This document shows positions 27,501 through 39,701 of a stretch of 64,000 bases of DNA, piece after piece. Numbering within the stretch: position 1 is the first letter of the stretch; each line of letters opens with the position of its first letter. A program made the translations under genes and the position numbers. The notes under the pieces were generated by a model. The model was not told the DNA's origin, did no database searches, and saw only the letters and a program-made list of their open reading frames with translations. Source of the stretch: Warburgia ugandensis (taxonomy: Eukaryota; Streptophyta; Magnoliopsida; Canellales; Canellaceae); NCBI GenBank assembly GCA_035236585.1, contig CP141139.1, positions 34,109,217 through 34,173,216 on the forward strand, given 5' to 3'.

Positions 27501-28142
27501 TCAAATAATCTATCTGAGCTGTCTGTGTAGTGGGTTTTTCTGATCATATCGATTTCTCCAATGAACTTCCGCTGGCTAGAAAAACCAGTCTGGCTAGTGT
27601 GAAGGGAGGACAAATAGAGGGAAAAAAGGAGGAGAACCTACCTGGATGTTACCTGTGGAGTTCCGTTGTGTTGTGTCGCCCAATAACCAAGGAGAAATGG
27701 GAAAATAGAAGATTTAGGCCAGTGAAACATAGAAAGACAAGGGAGAGGGTTTACAACACAATAAAACGCGGTGAAGGGCTATGGTAGGGCAACGCCCTAC
27801 TATCGCCGTGCTACACACGTGACTTGACAAGGGGGTGCCATTATCAAAATGGCCCCTATGTTTTTGACATATTCTATTATAAAATCAAGTAAATGGGCCT
27901 CCACTTTGAAAATTATTATAGTGCCCCTCAACTTTAAATGCTCATAACTTTTTTGTCTATACTCCATTTTAGGCATTCTCGATGTTGTTAGATTCCATTT
28001 TTCTAGTATTATCCTATCATCTATATTTCATATTTTCATTTGGTTTTATAAATACCAACTTCCTAGAAACGTAAATGTCAAATTTGCATGAAATTCTCAA
28101 ATAATATTACATAAATATGAGAGAAAATTTACAAGTGTTACA
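24598..28142 (-). repeat. Full minus-strand LTR flanked by interior on both sides
   Basis: The right end is GTGTTACA (28,142), so the minus-strand start is TGTAACAC. The left end abuts the primer site at 24,585-24,597. Unusually, the right end abuts a polypurine-tract region, so interior sequence lies on both sides. It has the hairpin at 24,992-25,020 and CACCTACCTC at 26,297-26,306. Length about 3.5 kb. Broken frames inside, such as 27,332-27,787, are not genes. Confidence 0.65.
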
Positions 28143-28790
28143 TTTTTCCTCCTTATAGGAATTTCGTTCTCCAAATTCTTTTCACATTATCTTTTAGACC
28201 ATTCTAAAAGCATTCTCATATCATAAGATGCGTTAATTGTTCCACTAATTCCAAAGTTAGCATCATAACATAGGCAAATCCATATCATGTCATTCTATCC
28301 AAACTCATCGTATAGACTGGTATATGTCAAATCATCTCCCATCAACTAACTCATAATATACTTGGAGCATGTCATATGCACATATAATACAATTAGCATA
28401 ACCGAACTCCCATTTAGGATTTAGTTTATCTAAGTATGACATTTGTACAAATAAAATCACCATATCAATAAAATAGGAGCATCTCAGCAAATCTATACTT
28501 AAGCATATCAGCTCACCAATATACAATTTCATGTCAGTCAAAATAAGAGTATCCCAACTCTTCAACAAGTAATCCATGCCAATTAAACCCAAAGCATATT
28601 AGCTTACCAATAGGCAATCTATGCTGGTAAAAAAAAAAAGAAGAAGAAAAAACAAAGAAAAAAAAGAAAAGAAACTAGCTTAGCACATGTGCATTACATG
28701 TCAATCATTTCAGTCCAAAACCCTGCCACACCGTGAGCGCCTAGATTTGCAAAATCAATGATTCTTGACACGTATGTTGATCAAACTGTA
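28143..28790 (-). mobile_element. Interior remnant of a minus-strand Ty3/gypsy element, polypurine tract side
   Basis: The CCTCCTTATAGGAATTTCGT block and the following 200 bases match 5,990-6,219. The minus-strand frame at 28,332-28,592 shows no known motif. A purine-rich run of A and G fills 28,629-28,676. The join to plus-strand LTR sequence is near 28,795. Confidence 0.5.
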
Positions 28791-29676
28791 AATAAAAAAC
28801 CAATGTTGCTAATCCTCAAATAATTTTGAGACCAAACCTTAATCCATTAGCCAAAAATGTTAAATGACATGTTGAGATTAAGATCTAAGCAATTCTTTTT
28901 TCTGAATCATCAATATAGAGAATAAGTAGTAGATTAGAGAGTGATCTGCCATGATTCTCATATCTGATCAATGATCAATCATTAGTAAATGGCTTATCAT
29001 AACTCCAATGCCTTGAGATGAGTTTTGAACGTCGATTAGTAATCTAAAAATTATGATTAGACCACCATCAAATGGTTGTAATGCAATAATTGTGAATCTG
29101 ACCGTTCAAAATATGAATCAAACAGTTAATTAGTGATTAGGATTGTTGATATGTAGAATGAGCTGTTTCTAATGACACATATAAGTGATTTCAATTACGA
29201 GTGAGTTGATCTAGATCATTGATAGCAAATAAACAGTGTAGATATGATATTCTAGAGTCTAATGGATATTTGATTAATGATCCATGGTGGAAACACAAAT
29301 CAATGGCCTAAATGTCTGAGATCATGTGGTTGCGATTCATAAATAGTGACAAACTGTACAAAATTTGATGGTTCCATGATTTTGGAAATATGAACTGTCA
29401 GATCATGTTAAGATGAATAATTTGTGTGTACAAATGATGATGAACAATTATATTATGAGATCCTCAATTATGATGTAAATTCGAATGTAAAAATGTTCTT
29501 AAAAGCTGATTTTATATGCTACTTAGATAGAAGCACCATTTGGACGCTTAATATGATTTCTGTGTTAGTGCGGGAATTCAAAATTTTTGATGTGCTGTAA
29601 GGGTTTTGATGCTTTATTAGAATATGATCTAAATATCTGAGGGTGAAGGAAATGCTAGTGGAATTGGTAAACTTGC

Positions 29677-29768
29677 CACATTTATAGTTATTATGATCAC
29701 TATTGAGATTTATGAGAATTGTCACATTTATAGTTATTATGATCACTATTGAGATTTTAGAACTTCAT
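29677..29768 (+). repeat. 46-base tandem duplication
   Basis: CACATTTATAGTTATTATGA starts at 29,677 and again at 29,723. It sits at the place where the GAGGTAGGTG motif is found in the LTR copy at 9,201, and that motif is absent here. Confidence 0.85.
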
Positions 29769-31007
29769 TATAATATTTAGCTCTAAATTGTCTATAGTTT
29801 TGGTTTAAGCCACTATACATTTTGATTGTGAATTATGGTAATTAACGTGCTTAAAAATGATACTTTTTCATTATATTGATAAAAGTATTATGCAGTTTGA
29901 TTTCAAGAATGATTACTATATGACTAATGAGTCACATTGGATACAAAGATATCAGTTTTGTCATCTTGTTTTTTAGAGGATTCATTTTAGACGGACGCTT
30001 TTGCCTAGTGGATACTGTGCTAGGAGAGTAGTTGGGTCGGCCACCTGCTCTTTGAAATTTAGATACCAATTATTGCTATGATTGGCTTTTGTCAGTGTGA
30101 ATCTCATGGGAAGTCCCTACCTAGTGTTGATTCTCACACCCCATGTGTTGTGGATCATAGTCTCCTCACTGTGGTATCAGTACCCGAGCACACAAACACA
30201 TTATTTCTGGGTTGCTGATGCATAATAGTCCATGTGTTACTTTTCTTATACATGGATGTGGAGCGGCTCTATGAGCGTGGTAGGGTGATGATTCCCTATA
30301 CTGTTACAATATGACAATGCCTAGATATTGATGTGAATACTCATGACTAAGGTGCGATTGTTAAACTACTCTTGAAAACTTGAGAGATAGAGTAATTTCC
30401 TAGTGAGGAAACTTTGTAATTTTTCTTGAGTGCATCATTACTTCCAAAGTGATTTTGTAAAGAATATGAACTTCAATTATTTGATATTATTGGAAATCTC
30501 ATATTTGAATTATATTTGAATAGTTTGCACCTTCACATGACTTGAATTAGCCAACTTTCTTACATCATAATGATTATTTAAACCCATCATATTTTACTTT
30601 TACAATCTTGCATGAAATATAATGCATATTTGAATTTATTATGTATTACATATAATGTTAGACATCTACACATGCATACTTTCTGAGATATTGTAGTGTT
30701 TATAATATCTCAGATCTGAAAAAGTAATTGGGAGTAGCTTCCAATTATGAGCTAGCTTTACTGATGTATATTTCTAAATACTCGATATTGGTCATGTTTA
30801 GAATGTATAATTGTTTAACTTTGAACTTTCTTTATGACATGAATTTATCTACATATGAAATAACTATAATGGACCGTGGACTATAACTAGTGGAGATTTT
30901 AGATAAGTGGCAAGTTTTAAATCTTCTGGTATTAACATTTTTATTTCTTTAAAACTTTAGAAAAGTATGAGTGTGTGGATATATAGATAGAGTCACCAAG
31001 TATATTG

Positions 31008-31059
31008 ACGATAATTGTGGTATTATCAGATGTACGATAATTGTGGTATTATCAGATGT
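31008..31059 (+). repeat. 26-base tandem duplication
   Basis: ACGATAATTGTGGTATTATC starts at 31,008 and is repeated at 31,034 without a break. The LTR copy at 10,600 has only one unit. Confidence 0.85.
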
Positions 31060-31311
31060 TGTCACATCGCATGCGTTAAATGTGAATGTCCAAAAAATAG
31101 AAGAGACTTTGACGAATTTTTGATAGAGATAATATGGCCATTTTGTTGTTTAATCCAAAATTTTGTGAAAGTTATGACACCCAAAATTTTACAAAGTGTT
31201 TTCTTAAAGACAATAATTTTGCTATTGTTTTTAAAAAAGAAAATTTCTTAACATGGATCCTCACTTATTTAAAATGATTTAAAAATCTATTTATACACCC
31301 AGAGCATCACA

Positions 31312-33300
31312 AAAACACCCTAAGAACTTCTACATGGATCTCTACCCTTGTATCATCATCTCAAAAAATTTGGATCCACATGCTTTGTATTGTTATCCAA
31401 TAATGAACATACTAAGCTTTTTACTCTATCTGTCTTATGTATATTAGTAGGGTATGGTATTGAGCAAAAGAGATATAGGTGTTATGACCCTAAAACTCAT
31501 TGTATTCAAGTCTTTAAGAATGTCATCTTTTCGGAACAAATTGCTTTTATGACTCTTCCTCATAACTCCTCTAGCCTGTGTACCACCTTCATTGATCCCT
31601 TTCTCAAATCATATCTACCATCTAACCAAGTAGATTCTCCCACTCCTTCATCACCTCCACGCTCTCCCCCACTATCTTCTCCCACTCCTATAAATTCTAG
31701 GTATGTGGCTCCTATAGAGGACATACCCAGGTATCCTCATCGCATCTATCAATCCCCAGTAAAACTTAATGATTACTACTACTATACCACCAATGTTCTT
31801 TACCTCTATGAACCTTAAACCTATTTCCCACATGACCATTGTTTGCAGTCTCATTGCTATCACTTACATTCATTCTTGGACACTTCATCAAATAGATGTC
31901 AAGAATGCCTTTCTTCATGGGGACCTTCATGAAAAAGTCTCTATGGAGCCACCTCCTGGTCTTCTTTATAAATAGGGTCAATTTTGTCATCTTTCTTGTG
32001 TTGTCTATGGGCTCAAGCAAGCACCTCAAGCATGGCTTGAGAAATTTTCTTCCACTATTACACGCTTTGGCTTCCGTCAAAGTGATAATGACTCAGCCTT
32101 GTTTATTCATCACATTAAGCATGGCGATGTTTTTCTCTTACTCTATGCCAATGATGTGATTATTATTAGAAGCAATGTTGCTGGGATTACTATCGCTAAG
32201 TCTTTTCTCTCTTGCACTTTTGAAATGAAAGACTTGGGCCTTCTTAGCTACTTTATCAACATCGAGGTTTAACCCAATTGGCATAGTTACCTTCTCTCCT
32301 AGGTCAAGTATGCTTTGGAGATACTTAGTATTCCACATTTTTCAGACGACAAAACATCAGCTACTACACTTGTTGTTATTTTCAAGCTTTGATCATCTGA
32401 TGGTGAACCTTTGTCAAATCCAACTCTATATCATTAACTAGTTGGATGCTCATGTATTTCCATATCACCCGACTAGACATAGGTCATGTTGTTAATGTAG
32501 ATTCTTAGTTTATGTCTAGTCCATGCACTAATCACTTCACTACTATTTTACAAATTATTTGCTATCTTTGTGCAACCCTTTGTTGAAGCCTTCTTCTATC
32601 CTTTTCACTAGCTTTGATTCTTTGGGCATATTCTAATGCTGATTAGGAAGGCAATGTCACCTACCAAAAGTCTACTAGAGGATATCTTCTCTTTCTAGGA
32701 TACTCTTTGATCTCTTGGAAAATTAAGAACCAAGATATTGTGTCTAGATCTAGTATGAAATCAAAATATTAGGTCCTTGTTGATACTATTTGTGAGATAG
32801 TCTGGCTCCGTCAATTACTCTCAAAACTTGGTGTCCTATAATCTCAGCATGCCTGCCTCTGCTATGATAAAAAAGTGCCATTCACATAGCTTACAATACA
32901 GTATTTCACCAGTGAAGGAAACATATTGAAATTGATTTCCATTTCACTCGATAACATTATCAAAAGGGCACTATTACTCTCCTATACATCTCCATCATTA
33001 ATCAAATTGCTGATCTATTTACAAAAGCCCATCCATCTCCAAGATTTCATTTTCTCTGCTCTAAACTTTAGTTGTTGTCACCATCAACAGCTTTAGTTTG
33101 GGGGGGATGTTAGAGAGATCTAAGAAGAGATCACCTAAGATCTGATTTGTACAAAAATTGTAAGGGTTATATACCTGCCATATTAGATTGATTTGTAGAG
33201 ATATTAGAGGGACAACATCCCTAATAGATTAGTAACACATATGTATATAATAGTATAAATCTATTAAAGAAAAGTCAAGAGAAAAACTTATCTTTTTTTT
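31312..33300 (+). mobile_element. Broken Ty1/Copia element fragment (3' half)
   Basis: Translated pieces in order match the end of integrase (KKFGSTCFVLL...GYGIEQKRYRCYDP), reverse transcriptase (HQIDVKNAFLHGDLHEKV, then MKDLGLLSYF) and the end of RNase H (KHIEIDFHFTR). A polypurine tract of seven G lies at 33,100-33,106, and the 3' LTR starts TGTTAGAGAG at 33,108 and fades into a T run at 33,294-33,310. The 5' LTR, gag and most of integrase are absent. It is broken in several places and is not a working gene. Family: Copia; the lineage is not certain. Confidence 0.8.
33108..33293 (+). repeat. Partial 3' LTR of the Copia fragment
   Basis: It begins TGTTAG directly after the polypurine tract. 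A TATA-like stretch lies near 33,244-33,258. The end of the LTR is not clear because a T run interrupts the sequence. Confidence 0.5.
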
Positions 33301-33310
33301 TTTTTTTTTA

Positions 33311-34718
33311 AACTATGGCAAGTATATGGAAGCACAATGAAATTTACAAATAGCCATGCATACATAGATTGTGATCTATTCATGTAATGACTATAAAGAG
33401 TGACTATAGTTGTTTAAAATTAGTAAAACAAAAGTATGCCTCAATTCGAAGGCTTCAAGAAACATCCACGTGCAAAAAACCATGAGAATCTTATAACATG
33501 TTACAGTCAATGAATGAGATTATACTCAACTAGCTTTTACTATCTTTAAAACAAGCAGAGGAATAAATGGACCTATATACTTCAACAAATCTAAAAGATA
33601 CAACTAAATTAAAATATGACTTGTTATGTGGACATAGCGTGTTAGTCTAATGGATCTTCCATGGATCATTTTTACAAGATCTGACTCATTATAAATGGAC
33701 ATGATCAAAGGACATATCTGTTGGACCATTCAAAATCCAATTAAGTTATGTCATATTATATAAATATGAGTGTGTATGTAAGGGGTGATAACTTATAACA
33801 TGTTGTGTTTTAGGTTATTACATCTACAGAGATTTTTGGACTTGAATTGCCCATAGCATATTGTTGAAAAGTAATTTGATGAATGGGTTTTTGGTCATTT
33901 AACTCTTATACTGCTAATTTTTAACATGCCACTAATATTAATGAACAAAATTACTCTTAGAATAAAATAAAATAAAAGATATTCTTTTTAGATCTTATCT
34001 CTCACCCTCTTCTTCGTCTCACTCAAGAAGCCCTTTATTAGTGCTTGAAGGCCATTCTTTAGACCCTTCGTCTTGAGAAAAAAAATGGTAATAGTTGGAG
34101 CATAAACAAAAGGAAAAGCATAGAATCTTTTGCAGAAATTAATTTGTTGAAATGAAATTAGATTAAAGTTTGCCAACATCTAGAGTACCAAATTGCAGAA
34201 TGTAGATCTAATGCAACAACCCATAGTGCATATCCCTGTTAAAGAATGAAATTATTGGGGGATTGTGCAGTTCTTTTTAATGTTTTCCCCAGCCATTAAA
34301 AATATAACTAAGAAATAAAAGAATTACTGTGATTAAGAAACCCACAATCCCCATAAATAAAAGAATTCTATCAAATACACACAAGGAAATTAAGAAACCC
34401 ACTGTCACAATCAATCAAAACTTTAAGAATAGAAATGAACAAAAGAGGAGAATAGAAATCATATATGCTCTAAGGCTCTCATTTTCTTTTCCTATAAATG
34501 GTTTCAGAAACCAAAATACAAGAGGCCTAAAAACAAATTTAAAACTATTATTTTTCTTCTATAAATTGGTATGCATTTGATTGAACAACTTGATTCTAAT
34601 TGAAACCACCTTTGTGTAAATTACCAACATAAAATGGACTTTATTTTTTCACTTCAATCTTATTATTACATTGTTAACCCCAATCCATTTAAATCTTTAA
34701 AGTTTATTTATTTATTTA
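33311..34718. other. No gene recognised
   Basis: AT-rich sequence. The short frames at 33,988-34,179 and 34,329-34,580 have no recognisable motif. Nothing else stands out. Confidence 0.5.
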
Positions 34719-35338
34719 TGATAAGTAGCCAGTATCTTATCTCATGATTATTACCAATAATTGTATCATATGATATTAAGTGTTCAATTTTGGCTAAAAT
34801 ACCCATAATTTAGCATTTAATTAGATAATCCAATCATTCAATTTTGTAATTTTTAGCTTAATTTTGCATTTTAGCTCCAATAAATTATCCAATAATTGAT
34901 TTACAAAATTTAACCATTAGATGATCATTAGGAGCTAATCAGATGATTAAAGTATGATCAAGATGAATCTAATTTAGTTTTATATGGTGCGAATCAACTA
35001 GATTGGGCATTGAATGGCTAGGATCAAATTAATGGACCAGATCACCATCAATGAACAAAAGGCTACATGGAGCCCATGATACAAGATGGAGATGTCTAAT
35101 TGAATAAGAAATATTCTTGGATATTTTCTTTTTAAGAACTAAAAGAAGAAACCAAGGAGAGAAGGAAACAATCAAAATTAGAAGGGGAGAAACTCAAATA
35201 GGAAGGGCCATTAAGTTTAAAAATGGTAAAAGGAAGAGGAATTGGATACAAACTCAACCGAGGAGAAACCTTAGGAGGAGACCACAGGAGCTACTCTTCA
35301 TTGTAAGGGAGAACCCGAAGAACCCGTCTCCATTGCTA

Positions 35339-35419
<81 letters not shown>

Positions 35420-36541
35420 CTTCCTTTAAGCAGGAAAACTGACATGCACCCATCTTTGTTTTCCCTCCATTTTTACCCTGTCTTACGCTCTATCATCACT
35501 ATTCTTCCTTTCATTACCAATCATTCTCAGTATGTATTTCAATCACCATCTTCCCCTTATGTTTCATCATTCTTCCTTGTTTCACAGTTGTTTACACCAG
35601 TTTTCACCATAATTTTTACTAATTTCTCACTTGTTTTATCCTCAATTTCTATTCAGATTCATTGTGACTTTATTTCGGGAAAAATCCAACTTGGATTTTC
35701 CCAAAATCCCATTCCTTTCCTTCACTTTTTCTTTCTCTGCAGTCATCTTCTTACTCTTATCAGTTTCCTCTTCGTTTCTGTTAAAAAAAACTAGAAAAAT
35801 GAAAAAAATTCGTTTTTGCCCTGGTATACCTTAATTCCATTTATATCCCCAAATTTGTCTTTTTTCCTATTTTGTTTTATTCTTGTTCTTGTTTTTCCTA
35901 TCCAAGTTTTGTGATATTCCCAGTTAGTTCTGAAATAAATCAATCCAACCATGTTTGATTAAAGTCTAATCAAATGAACGATTTAGCTTTAACCAACAAG
36001 ATACCTTTATTTTTTGCTCTTTTTTTCATCAAATTTCAAATAGATTCTTAGATCTTATTTTTAGGACAATTCATAGCTGATCCATAAGTTATGATCTTCA
36101 ATTTGAAATAAAAAATTTTGATCTAAGCTGTCCAAATCCAAATTTCTTTTTCTAGTCCAAATTATCAAAATTTTGGAAGATCTGAACAATCCAGCTGTTG
36201 AATCCTTAACCAAAGATATGAGTGAGAGATTGTTGAAGGTCTATCGATTCTGATGAGACCATATTTGAAGAAATTTTCCATGGTTGATCTAGGAAAGTAG
36301 ATTTTAGTTGTTATTTCATTTACATTTTTGCTTTTTAGTTCAGAAATTTTGTACTTTTCACGAATGCAATAGATCTAAAATTTGAGTTTGCTGTTATTTA
36401 ATTCTTATTATTTCTTTCAATTAATGGGTAATTAAATTTTATTTAAACTCCATGTTCATTAAGTTGAGTTTCGGTGGGATCACCCCCTACTTGCATAAGC
36501 TATACTACAATAGCTCGTATACTTGCAAAAAACAATCAACA
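34719..36541 (+). repeat. LTR-like block, possible solo LTR
   Basis: A candidate start TGATAAGTAGCC is at 34,719. The end AATCAACA at 36,541 is shared with the block ending at 14,320. The last 115 bases have the GTTGAGT, GTGGGAT..ACC and ACTTGCATAAG wording known from ends of plant gypsy LTRs. I see no matching target duplication, so the boundaries are provisional. The reading frame at 35,117-35,794 is mostly a TC microsatellite read as Ser-Leu repeats and is not a gene. Confidence 0.4.
35341..35416 (+). repeat. TC microsatellite, 38 units
   Basis: An uninterrupted (TC)38 run. It explains the Ser-Leu and Arg-Glu repeats in frames crossing it. Its purity suggests it is young or still changing length. 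Confidence 0.97.
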
Positions 36542-38823
36542 TATGATGAGAATTTTTAAGCAAGAGAAGTGAATCATAATTTTAATCCCATCCTATGTGA
36601 ACAATATATTCTAAATGACATCTTTCTTGATCTTATATGAACCCAACCATGTGATGGATATATTCATGGGGACAACTATGAGACTATTATTCTAATAGAT
36701 CAAAATCTAGAATGAGGTAAGAGAGAAAGAGAATGAAATGTCAAAACGCTAGAAAGAAGACAATGGAGAGGAAAGGGGAGAATTGACCATTTAGGCTTTA
36801 AGATAAGAGTAATTTTAATCTAAAGGGAATGATAGTTTGTGAGAAAAGATAAATTAGTTATAAAGACATTCTAGTCCCTACCAAATTTACCTTCTCTGCC
36901 ATTAATTGTGGGTAATTTTAGTTCAGGAAATTTTTATGGAGATGATAACCTAAGTAATATTGGTTATCAAAATTAGTAGCACATTGGAAATTAGCAATGT
37001 AGGAGTTAGATTACAAAAAACCCATTTACCAAATTACTTTTTAATATTATGCTAAGGACAAATCAAGTCCAAAAATCTTTGTTGACATGATAACTACAAC
37101 ATAAGGTACAATAAGTTATAAGTTCCTATATATATATTTGTGTGTGTGTGCACTCGCTCGCTCGCACGCATGTATGTATGTATCTTTGTACTAACATTAC
37201 TTAAGGGTGTTTCATTATTACATACAAAAATTATTATTTAATTTTAACTTAGCAATCATTTGACTTAATAATTCAAAGGCCTTTTTATCTCTTGCTCACT
37301 ATGACCTTATCCTAGATTAGAATGCAATTGGTAAACCCTAAATGGGACTCTTTTTTCTATTATTTTTTCTTCTTCTAAAGGCTAAACCCTCCATTGGAGT
37401 CATTGGATTGTTGTTTAGAAACGTATCCACTTACTCTATTTACTAGTCTTGAAGAAAAGTCCCCAAGGAAGAAGACAAGGTTGTTTTCTCATACATGCCA
37501 CTATTCTTACTCTTTTATTTAACTATAATATAAGAGTGAGATCCCTATCATACTTCATCTCGTTCTCAATAGACAAAAGAAAAATGACAACTTCAAAGAA
37601 TTATTGATATGAACTACATATATACTCAAAATTTTTAATCATAATTAATGTTTATTATCAATGTGGATCTATGACTTTCTAATTCACAATTTGAATCTGG
37701 ATGAACTTTGAGCCAAATATTAAAGATAAGATTCAGTGAATTGTCTGATTAAAATAAAAATCGATTATAATGCTAATGGATTCTGATTTTAATATAGGGG
37801 TATCGAGCATATATTAGACCATTTACAACCCTATAACATAAGTAACTAACTCAAAGAAAAATATTTCCCTCATATAACATGCAACACATCACATTTTTGC
37901 CTAATTAAGGAGTGAATTTTTACATAAAACTTTGTACTTAAAGGCCACAACAATCTTGATTAAATCAAATATTTCATTTTACATAAATCTCTGTTCAAAA
38001 TCCTTTCATAATTATAATAAAAGATCAAGCATTAGAAACCACATTTAGTTCCCATTTTAGTAGGTCAAACTAACTTTGCAATAAATCTAAAAAACATGCA
38101 CACAACTCTCAAATAAGTAAAATTCACATCAAAATAATCTACCAATTTTTATTTCAAATAAATAATGAATTGCACATATTTTTAATATTCTCAAATAGGT
38201 AAAATTCACATCAAAATAATCTACCAATTTTTATTTCAAATAAATCATGAACTGCACTTATTTTTAATACTAGCAGCTCCCTTTGGAGAGCCTAAAAACC
38301 ATGAAGTCCTTCATGAAACACCATGGGAATGAAAAGCCATCTAGATTACATGTATTTCTAAGAGAAAAACACATTGGGTTTCAATTCATAACACATTTTA
38401 CATTTCCATACATAGATCATTCCTATTGGCTAGAATATGTATAGAATGTGAAAAACTAAATCACAAAAATTTGTCTCTTTTGATCTAGGCACGAAAATTA
38501 ACAAAATTGAAAACCAATGTGGGAATTCCACTCATTAACATGAAAACCATCATATCTAAAAAGTAAAAACACATTAACATTTCTAGAACAAGATATCCAT
38601 CTCATATGAATAGAATTCACAAGGAAAAACCATGATTATGGCTATCATAAGATGGGTTCTCCATTTTTCTCTCAAACCAAATATGACATCAAGCTTAAAT
38701 CTTACAAACTAACCCATGAAACCACCTTAGAATAACATTCTAACATTAGCATTCATTCATCCAAAAATAGTGTGGCCCCTTCAATGGAACTCTTAACAAC
38801 ATGGAAAATATAAATATACTGAC
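36542..38823. other. No gene recognised
   Basis: AT-rich sequence. It holds a mixed TA/TG/CTCG/TATG simple repeat at about 37,129-37,180 and an 82-base tandem duplication at 38,108-38,271. No coding frame of note. Confidence 0.5.
38108..38271 (+). repeat. 82-base tandem duplication
   Basis: CTCAAATAAGTAAAATTCAC at 38,108 is repeated with one change at 38,190, and the following 60 bases are nearly the same in both copies. Confidence 0.85.
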
Positions 38824-39009
38824 AAAAAAAGGGCAACTTGGTTCACGAAGCTCCCCCATATGCGGGATTTAGGGAAAGGGCGGACCACCAAGGATCTATA
38901 GTATGTAGTCTTACCTTGCATTTTTACAAGATACTATTTCTATGCCTCGAGCCAGTGACCTCTAGGTCATATGACGACAACTCCACAATTGCACCAAAGA
39001 CTCCCCTTC
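38824..39009 (-). mobile_element. Au-type SINE
   Basis: On the minus strand it begins GGGGAGTCTTTGGTGCAATT (box A region), has box B near GTCACTGGCTCGAGGC, then the typical Au body (ATGCAAGGTAAGAC, then TAGATCC, then GTCCGCCC, then GGGAGCTTCGTG) and ends CCCTTTTTTT. This order is the well-known Au SINE of flowering plants. Length about 186 bases, near full length but diverged from the consensus I remember. Probable target duplication: TATAAATATACT (38,809-38,820) and TATAAATCAACT (39,010-39,021). Confidence 0.85.
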
Positions 39010-39021
39010 TATAAATCAACT

Positions 39022-39692
39022 TATAACATATAAAAATAAATCTCATGCACAAAAATGTGATGGAAAACTAATAAAAATCCGTGCCCTAACCATTTAGAGA
39101 AGCTAAATCAAATAAGTTAAAGCATACTCGTAAACCCTCTTGAAGCTCCTTCTAGCACACTACTCATGGACTCTTTAAGATTTGAAGTGGGTTTATGTAA
39201 GATTTGAGTTTGGGTAGGGTTTTTGGGTGAAAAATGGAGAGAAAATGAAGAAGGGAAGAAGAAGGAAGTTTTAGCAAATGTAGCCTTCAAATGAGAATAG
39301 ATAATCTTTCTCTTTTTATGGGGCTTTCCCTAGCTTCTATTTGATTCTATGTGAACAAAATGCCCTTGGGCACTAACATTGGAAAGAAAAACTTAATGAC
39401 TATGTAATAGACCTACCAATTTCAACCATTTCCCTTCTTTTGAATGTGGATCCTTTTCAAATGTTACCTAACTTCTTAGAATTGACTCAAAACCTAATGT
39501 TAACTTATTTTTATGAAATGAGGATGAAAATGTAGCCAATGAAGGTGGGTCTCACCCATAAGAGACTAAAACAAGAAAAGTTTAGGGTGGATTTTGGTAG
39601 CTCTGCCTTTGAATATCTCTTAACAAAAAATAAAATTATTAGCCTCTTCTATCATCCTACAAACCATCTTTTTTGGAATTAAATTTGAATAA
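39022..39692. other. No gene recognised
   Basis: The text around 39,130-39,280 (GGGTTTTTGGGTGAAAAATG followed by purine-rich GAAGAAGG runs) resembles plant LTR sequence, but no ends can be defined. Confidence 0.35.
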
Positions 39693-39701
39693 TTATTTAT
39701 T

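Larger units (their letters stand above)
28795..31311 (+). repeat. Plus-strand long-LTR fragment (3' part)
   Basis: It matches 8,310-10,891 closely from GCTAATCCTC-AAATAATTTTGAG onward and ends AGAGCATCACA at 31,311. It has a 12-base-stem version of the hairpin at 30,684-30,712. Two private small duplications lie inside: a 46-base one (starts 29,677 and 29,723) and a 26-base one (starts 31,008 and 31,034). No primer site follows; Copia sequence begins at once. Confidence 0.65.

Noticed and set aside
35117-35794. 225-residue plus-strand reading frame
   Set aside because: About 25 residues are Ser-Leu from the TC microsatellite and the rest has no motif; it lies in an LTR-like block.
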